From assembly GCA_025890175.1 (NCBI GenBank), contig JANPYM010000002.1, forward strand, positions 1,626,091 to 1,690,090: a stretch of 64,000 nucleotides of DNA, written 5' to 3'. Made by a program: the position numbers and the translations under genes. Below, one piece after another: positions 56,998-64,000 of the stretch. A model generated the notes under the pieces. It was not told the origin of the DNA. It saw only the letters and a list, made by a program, of their open reading frames with translations, and ran no database searches. Position 1 is the stretch's first letter; every line of letters starts with the position of its first letter. Origin of the DNA: Ciborinia camelliae. Taxonomy: Eukaryota; Ascomycota; Leotiomycetes; Helotiales; Sclerotiniaceae.

Positions 56998-58624
56998 GAT
57001 CTTGAGCTCTCGATAGTTGAGATGGGTCATCAATATAGGGTTTGAAAATATATCTACTTTATTAGGATGAATAACCAAATAGCAAGGGTTTTCAGAACTA
57101 AAATAAACTTCGCGATGGTATTTTTGTTCCTATTTCCATTTTCTTTCCTTTATTTTCATCGAAGTTCTCCCCTTCTCTCTCTTTAAGATCCTTCCTCATT
57201 GGCAGGACGATGACTCCTAGGTAGGTACCATCGACTCACACGTCATGCTTATGTATGTGCCTGGACGGACATTTTTCTGGAGAATGAGTCAGCGCCGCAC
57301 TCCGCACGCCGTTACATTAATTAGTGAAATCCGTAAGTCGTAAGTCGTAAGTCGGAAGTTGGAAGTTGGAAGTTGGAATTGAGACTCGGGTATTGAATGA
57401 TTGATTGATAATGATGATCATTATAGTAAGACTTACATGGATGGATCGATGGATGGATGAATGGAACGAACTCTGATAATCTTTATTTTTTCTTCGTATG
57501 GTTTATGGTTTGTGAGTTGTGAGTTGTGATTTATTGGCTGGTTTTATAAATACCTACCTATCTACCTACCTACCTAGGTAGCTACTGACTGGATTCGATG
57601 AGGGAACTTGCCTTTTTTTCTCTTGGTAAATGTAGGTATGTATGTCAACTATATATGCATTTTATCTCAGGTAAGTACCTACCTACCTACTTAGGTACCT
57701 AACCGGGAGTAAACTACAGTATTCGATTAAGCCATTCCATTCCGTCAGGTTCCATTCCGTTTGGGTAATCAATGCAGGTGCTCCCGGTGAACATCATCAT
57801 CATCACCATCATCAATCTCCAAGCCCACCCCCAAAATCTCCCCTCCCTAAAAAAAACCAAAAAATCCTAAGAATCTTTTTCCATGAAGCACACACAACCT
57901 CACCTCTGTCTCCGTAATGGGAACCGAGGATGTATCTCCGGTTTTATTATTAATGTACTGTTTTTGCATTCGGATCGAGATGTTTGGTGTTAATATAATA
58001 GTTGGAGAGTCGGCTGGATAGCTTAACGTTGAGCCAGGTTCCAGGTCTTGGGGTTGCGCAAGACCTGCCTGCCTGCCTGCCTCAAAGGAGGAGAAGAGTG
58101 ACTTTTGTTTGTTGATTGATTGGTTTTTTGTGGGGGGAGGGAAGGGAAGAGGGGGGTTGATTGGGATTATTTGGTAGAGGAGAGGAGAGGAGAGGAGAGG
58201 AGAAGGGATCGGGGGTGGAGTGGAGTGTTTAGGATTGGCTGGTGGATAAGTGGTTTATGAGGGAGGGGTATACTGTTACCTTACCTAGGTACTGACTGGT
58301 ATAGACGTTATTGGATGGGACTAGGGATACTGATGTTATGTAATGTACAAAGTTGGATAGTAATTGATAGCAATTGAATAGATGGATGGATAAAATGGGA
58401 GTGATATTCATCATCACAATACATCAATCACATCAGTCACGCAGTGTTATGCATGGCGTGTAAGTAAAACTTATATTAGAATTTGGTAAATCATGATCAT
58501 TACCTGCATTTATTTATCATTAGATATCCTTCCTACAGCCAGCCAATCCTCGAATTTGAGATACATCTCAAGACGAATCCGTTAAATCCAACGCCAGATC
58601 CCGCCCGCCCGTCAAATCCATCAA
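56998..58624. other. Intergenic region rich in simple repeats
   Basis: The region holds TAAGTCG and GAAGTTG heptamer runs (57331-57376), GGAT runs (57440-57460), CTACC/TAGGTA elements (57221, 57551-57582, 57674-57702, 58280), a CATCAT tract (57793-57815), CCTG (58066-58081) and GAGGA (58176-58200) runs. No gene is recognised. Confidence 0.55.
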
Positions 58625-61600
58625 TCATACATCGATCAAGTATCCATCTTCATCCAACTTCGTTCCTTGATCCCAAGAATCGCGAATCCATCTCCAGCTT
58701 ACCAAATGCGGCCTGCTTTCCCCAAGTTCCTTCTTGATCTCCTGAACTCTCTTCTCTGCAGCTTCTGTAAAGATGATATGCGTAGCCTCCTTCGCACGAG
58801 TCTTAATATTCCCCTCCGGCAAAACCGCACCTTTCGCAAATCGAAAATTATTCATCGCTATTATAAGATCAACATCAATCTTCTTATCCATCATTTCATC
58901 GCCCCCACCCGCCACAAAAAAACCCCTACACTTCCTAAACATGAACCCCTTCAAACTCTCCAACCCCAATCCATTCCCTCTCTCCTCCAACTCGTCTAGA
59001 AACTCCTCAGGGTTAAACATCCTATCCTCGTTCTCAATCTCACCCATCCCATCCATAATCCCCCTCAACTCCTTTACATTGACATCCCTCGCATAACTAT
59101 CTCCGTACTTATCCACATTTCCCGCAATCGCCTCCGTATCCTCTTCTTTCGTATAAAGCATGTGTAGCGGTTCATACGGAAGAACATATCTTGATCTTCC
59201 CAACTTTATATCAGCTGCCCCTTGAGCAATTGCATGTAAAATCCATAACGGTCTTACGATATTTGTACTCCCGGTTTTGATTAGCGAGGCGACTTTAACG
59301 ACTCGTTTGTCGGCTATGACGATGATGCCTTCTTGCGCAGTGGGTGATTGAAAGATTTGTCCTCCGTTCCCCTTTATAAGATCTTCAACTTGCCCCTTCG
59401 ATTTCTTTTCCGGATTGATCATCTCGCTCAAAACGCAAAAGTTCATTCCCTCAAAAACTTGCGTGTTAGGTCCCTCATACACAACTTTAGCATCGCCATC
59501 CGTGCCTGCAATGACTTTGTCTTTCTTCAGTCTCTTCGCACCTCTCGTCTTCTTGTCAACTTTAAACTCGTTATCTTTCCCCTCCTCAACCTTCGCCTTC
59601 AACTCCATGAATTCCTCGATAGAAAGAGCGCTCTTCCAATCTTTGTCTGGACGCAAACGCTTGAAGCGTGGGAATCGAAGTGTGAAGTGGGTGCGGAATG
59701 AATCAGATACGCTGACCGATGCAGCTTTGACTTCTACGACGATGGAATCATCGGGTTTGATCCAGACGTCTGGTCGTTCTCTTTCTTGATGCAAGCCTGC
59801 CAGTTCTACGAATTCGGTGGGTGGTGATTTGGCGTCCCATTTAATCCATTTTCCGTCCGTTTGATGGCGGATGGCGGCATAGTCATCTGCGTTGAAACCG
59901 CCACCTACTTTGAAGAACGAGAAACATTTCATGGGGTTTGCTCCTGCCTTGTAGTAAGTATGTATTTGTCATTTGATCGGGATGTTTGTCTTACCTGTCC
60001 TGATTTGTTTGTCATCAACGCGTAAACCGCATAGGAATGATGATAAGTTTCCTCCTCGATGACCTGATCCATAATATCCACCGATTACTATACAGTCCAG
60101 AGACTCCCCAAATCCAGTCATATATTCAGGCTTGACCTTCATCCAGTCATCATTTCGACTATTTAGCCTATACATCGACAGTGGATTCTTCAACACCAAA
60201 CCCTCAGATCCTTCTGCAACGATTTTACGTAGAGCAGGATCGATTTCGGAAGATGACTTGGCGGGTTTGAAATCGTGTTTTTCGATACGTCCCTCAACAT
60301 TATGGACTGATTGCTCCAGTACATTGCGCCTATCCCTCAAAGTGTATTTTGTGATATTATCACCATTCAAATACAAGCAGTCGAAAACTTTAAATACCGG
60401 CCGAGCAGCAGTATCAGAGAATGGATCCTTCTTTCCAGATATAGCGGCTGTCTTCAGAGTACCAAAAGCCACTATCTTGTTCGTGATAGGATCCCATGTG
60501 ATCATCTCGCCATCTAATATAATACTGCCTACTCTTGGATCGAAGGCATTCTTCATATGTCTTGTCAGCGCTGAATTGTCGTCCTCGAAACTATTCCCAT
60601 AGAGATATGTATAATCTTTGCCTCTACGAGACCACCACGAAAAGCGGCGACCCCCTGGCATATCATCATTTTCTTCCATGTGCATTTGGATTCTTTCGCC
60701 GTCTAATTTCTCCTCGATCCAAAATTCTTGATCCTTATTTTCGGGACCTTGAGGACACATTTTGTCAACCAGTTTCTGGAATGAATTTGGCATAAATTGT
60801 GCGAGTTGAGGTTGGAAACATGACATCAACTCTACGCCCGTTTCATCGGCTTCCAGAGTGACGTTGGGATCAGTAAGCTCCCAGCAGACTCTACGGAGAC
60901 TAGAAGAAACATTGAAAAGTGCCTCTCCATCTGGATGCCAGAGCTATAGTAATGAATTAGTAAACTAATAGACAAATTTGATATCAACTTACATTAAGGA
61001 ATGTCTTTTCCGAAGCACCAATTTTCATCTGTCGAAGAATCATTCGAATTAACCACATCAACTCTTCCGCATTCATTCTCTGGTAGAACTCCCGGAAAAT
61101 GGGCAATTGGTTTTCTTCTTTCTGAGCCAAAGCAAGTTTATCAAGCAACTCATTGACCTCCCCAATACTCATATTCCCAACCTTCTGTCTCATCGGTCGT
61201 TTTGACAAAACCTCATAACACCTACCGGGAAAATCTCCAGAATTGGCACTCGGAGGACCACGAGCAGGAAGTTTCCAATTAATGAGGTTATATCCATCAT
61301 CCGAATCTCTAGACAGATTCAAAAGCTTGATGATTAGTCTACCAACGGAAGCTTCTTTCAATCCATACATAGCTCGATCGCGATCTTTTTCGGGGATAAT
61401 AAGTCGTAATGCGGGAAAGAAATCATCGCCAACTTGGCTGCGCCATCGCGACATAAACCGAATGATGATGTTTCTTCGTTCTTCATGAGGAGAGAGATTG
61501 TTAGGTCCATGTGGTCCTAGTTTCTTGCGTGAAGTCGCTGGACCGGGGGTTTTCTTCTTGTGGGCTTCGAGTGGATTGAAGATGGACATGAATAATTCAT

Positions 61601-61822
61601 GAAATGGTAATGTTTTGCCATGATTATGAGGACGATTTGGATATCTTGTGTTTTGGTTAGAAGATATTGATAATAGCTGGGATAACTTTTACTCTAGATT
61701 GATTTGACTTACTTGTCGTCGAGTTCTTCTTTGCTGATGGAGCCATGCGCATATTGACGTTCATCATCAGCTATGGCCTCGGCATCTGGTTTTTTATTTT
61801 TATTCTGTTGACTTGACGCCAT
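58625..61822 (-). CDS. LIG4: DNA ligase IV
   Basis: Exons 61822-61713, 61644-60993, 60943-59995 and 59943-58625 give 1009 aa. An N-terminal ligase DNA-binding domain (LFMSIFNPLEAHKKK..RLIIPEKDRDR) is followed by the nucleotidyltransferase core with EEKLDGERIQMH, where Lys333 is the adenylated residue, then ILDGEM, EGLVLKNP and WMKVKPEY. An OB-fold and two BRCT-like segments at the C-terminus follow (VFEGMNFCVLSE.. and ..HLVSWRWIRDSWDQG). This arrangement is specific to LIG4, the ATP-dependent ligase of non-homologous end joining with Lif1/XRCC4. The acceptor of the last intron uses GCAG|GAGC, needed for phase. A CACGTG hexamer lies at 61949, about 130 bp upstream. Confidence 0.96.
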
Positions 61823-62279
61823 GGTTCATGATGTTGAGTTTAAAATCCTAAAATGATTCCAAGCCGAATTTTAGGAAGATGCATTTATAAATGTCAAGAG
61901 GTCTTGGTTGCCTACGGGTCAGCATTAAGCGCGAGATTATCACGTCATCACGTGCACTTGCCACTAGGTATTTCATGCCCAGATAAATTCATGTTCAAGA
62001 TCCCGGTGAGCTCCAAAGTTTCAGTTTATTTCAGTTACAACTCATCAAGATTCCAATACCTCCTTATATTGTTTGCTATCAACCCTCGACTATCACCATC
62101 ACGGCTCTACTCTATCATGTTCACAAAGAACATCATTAGCTTGCCTTTTGTGCGATAGGCTTATGTGTTCAGGTTGCCCGGGTTTTGTACTTCTTTATTT
62201 GTTGTTAGAGTTCTATGTTGTTTTATTCCATACAACACCTAGCATACGAATCCCCCGTTCTACCTCTCTACAAATCCTC
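61823..62279. promoter_or_regulatory. LIG4 upstream region
   Basis: About 450 bp upstream of LIG4 contain CACGTC (61941) and an E-box CACGTG (61949-61954). No coding frame is supported. Confidence 0.4.
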
Positions 62280-62912
62280 CAGCACATATCCTCCCCCATC
62301 CAAGACGTTGTCCAAATCACTCTCACCCTATTCTTAGGCGAGTCACCAAACCGCAACACGTAGCTGTGGGAGCAGAAGTTGAGCTAATTAGAGAGATCTC
62401 ACCACATTAACTCCAATGTGTCCTCCAATCCCTTATTTCGTTTTCGTGCACACAGATGGTCCATCTATCCCCGCATTATTCAACAGGATATCTAGTCGAG
62501 ATTCTTGCCTGAAAAGTTTCTGTGCTGCGGCGCGTACGCTATCTAGGCCGTTGGGATCGAGATGGAAAAATCTGAGATATGCTGCTTTTGAGGGGTCACT
62601 CGAAGTCACTTACTCCATAGCTTCTTCCAAAGCTCTTTTTGATGAACGACTGACCGTATAAATAATAGCACCAATGGGATACAGCGTCTTAATGGGTTTC
62701 AATCCAACCCCTTGATTACCACCAGTCACGATAAAAACTTTCCCTTCTTGCTTGCGTGCCGGGCATCTCTCTTCGCAAATTATGGCGCTGGGGGGAAATA
62801 TTGAATTTTCATGGAAGCGCCATGACCAACATTTATCGAAATCGAGATTGAAATCGAGAAGTTGTTCTGTCTCCCGTTGAACTGGGAGCATAGTCATGTT
62901 AAGACAACACAT
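62280..62912 (-). pseudogene. Decayed short-chain dehydrogenase with two in-frame TAA stops
   Basis: One continuous minus-strand frame reads as an SDR. It has GKVFIVTGGNQGVG (cofactor motif), IIYTVSRSSKRALEEAM, then after a TAA (62610-62612) YLRFFHLDPNGLDSVRAAAQK, LDILLNNAGIDGP with the NNAG motif, KTK, a second TAA (62433-62435) and GIGGHIGVN. A GTGGTGAG donor follows. Beyond it, RVRVIWTTSW near 62300 resembles the catalytic-strand region in spite of further damage. No intact YxxxK segment was found. Both stops are one C-to-T step from CAA glutamine, and the family usually has Gln at the second position (KTKQG). The original start is uncertain. It is a dead copy of an enzyme like the retinol-dehydrogenase-type SDRs. 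Confidence 0.8.
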
Positions 62913-63142
62913 GCGAGGAAAGACTGTTAAGTATAAGTATCAGCGCACTACTGGACCAACATATTGGTACTCCAATCATAAGCTCACATGTATTGTCCCC
63001 ATCCCCCCGTATATTCCTTGTCGGATGCATTTTTTGGTGCGGCTTGAAATAACTGTCAGCGTTTAATTTGAACATTATCAATTGAAAGAATCTCCATTTT
63101 TCTACACCGATACCATACTCCATTTATCTACTACATCTATGT

Positions 63143-64000
63143 CTAAAGCTTCCTAGCAACAACAAAATAATGCGGCTCGACATCACTCTCCGCCTCGACC
63201 GGCGGCGTATAAACCTCCGTATTTTCACTCACAACTTCAAATCCATTCCTCTCCAAAAGCCACTTCCACCCCTCTCTCCCAAACAGCGTAAAACTAATTC
63301 GATTCCCCATAAACATTCCCTCAATCTCCCTTGCGCACATCCCATCCTCATCCCACCCCTCACCCCCTTCCTTCTTCGGACGAAGATCCTCCGCCGCAAT
63401 CATACATATACAAAGCAAGCCCCCCTTCTTAACCCACGTCTTCCATTTCCCCGCCACCGCCTCGATATCCTCTCGACTCAGAATGAACAAAGATAGGATG
63501 TTGAACACGGCATCGAATCCCTCTTGTGCATCCGCCCAATGCTCGCGGGGCTCAAAGGTCCTCATATCCCCGACGACAAAAGTACCATTGGGAACGGCTT
63601 TCTGGGCTAAAGCTACCATGGTTGACGAAATGTCGATTCCGAAAACCTGGTGCCCGGCTCCTGCAAGTGTGGACGCGACGGGGCGCCCGGTACCGGATCC
63701 GACATCAAGGATGCGTGCGTGTGGGGGCAGGACTACAATGAGAGAGGGATGTTAGGGGCTACCTAGGTAGGCAAGGATATATATTTGATACTGGAGTGAG
63801 AATGGGGAATGAGGAATTGCAATTCCAATTGCATGGGATGGGATGGGATGATGCGGCAGAGGAAGAAGAAGATAGAGAATACGAAACAGCGAGTCGAATT
63901 AGATTAGATGAAAGATACTAGGAGTTCATTGTATGAGAGATACATCAGAACAGAGTCTACTCACGAGGAAGAGTATTAGTGAGGAAAGACACGAGACCGG
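63143..64000 (-). CDS. Class I SAM-dependent methyltransferase, 5' end beyond the window
   Basis: A 3' exon (63732-63143) and part of an upstream exon (64000-63965) are joined by a 232-bp intron with a GTGAGT donor and GTAG acceptor; at least 208 residues are visible. The SAM motif I ILDVGSGTGRPVAST is near the exon start, followed by FGIDISSTMVALAQKAVP, FVVGDMRTFEP and the motif FDAVFNILSLF. The C-terminal strands (MFMGNRISFTLFGREGWKWLLERNGFEVV, HYFVVARKL) complete a Rossmann methyltransferase. This is the UbiE/small-molecule type; the substrate is not evident. The intron is long for this genome. The start codon lies outside the window. Confidence 0.85.

Noticed and set aside
1..64000. Transposon ORFs, long terminal repeats or a secondary-metabolite cluster
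   Set aside because: No reverse transcriptase, integrase, transposase, PKS, NRPS or terpene-synthase motif was seen. The SDRs, MFS carrier and methyltransferase are scattered and separated by housekeeping genes.

Overview
The window reads as nuclear DNA of a filamentous ascomycete. The genes are split by short introns (about 50-80 bp, mostly GT..AG), most products are fungal housekeeping proteins, and long AT-rich spacers carry microsatellites and a recurring ACCTACCTAGGTAGGT-type palindrome. Gene content and codon use suggest Leotiomycetes (Sclerotinia/Botrytis-like), but that placement is my inference. The sequence is a scaffold: a run of exactly 10 N sits at 11386-11395 between two nearly identical 1.73 kb copies of the same sequence, which is best explained as unmerged contig ends.

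Left part (1-14.9 kb): a short-chain dehydrogenase broken by an in-frame TGA; a fungal transcription-factor-like gene; a small bZIP factor; the cytochrome oxidase assembly factor PET191; a steryl-ester/triglyceride lipase with a long disordered tail; the duplicated, gapped segment; and an MFS transporter whose reading frame appears to need a 5-nt micro-exon.

Middle part (15-36.8 kb), the densest stretch: ceramide synthase LAG1, a Bax-inhibitor-1 family protein, septin CDC11, the PROPPIN HSV2, the splicing factor IST3, a dynein light intermediate chain, a small SDR, the TDA3-type FAD oxidoreductase, the 9.5 kDa complex I subunit, and the oligosaccharyltransferase subunit WBP1. Several pairs are divergent and share a promoter region (CDC11/HSV2, IST3/dynein chain, SDR/TDA3, complex I subunit/WBP1). 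HSV2 and IST3 are convergent. HSV2 and WBP1 each contain a probable GC..AG intron.

Right part (37-64 kb): a PIF1 helicase with a zinc knuckle, the decapping activator EDC3, the EH-domain protein IRS4, a conserved protein of unknown function followed by about 4.8 kb without recognisable genes, a GNAT acetyltransferase, DNA ligase IV, a decayed SDR with two in-frame TAA stops, and the 3' part of a SAM-dependent methyltransferase that runs off the end.

I saw no operon, secondary-metabolite cluster, transposon ORF, CRISPR array, tRNA or rRNA. The genes serve membrane and lipid biology, autophagy, cytoskeleton, mRNA turnover and splicing, mitochondrial assembly and genome maintenance, and do not form one pathway. 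The most unusual signals are the putative 5-nt exon, the CACCGGGA hairpin cluster beyond the lipase, the recurrent palindrome and the gap-flanking duplication.
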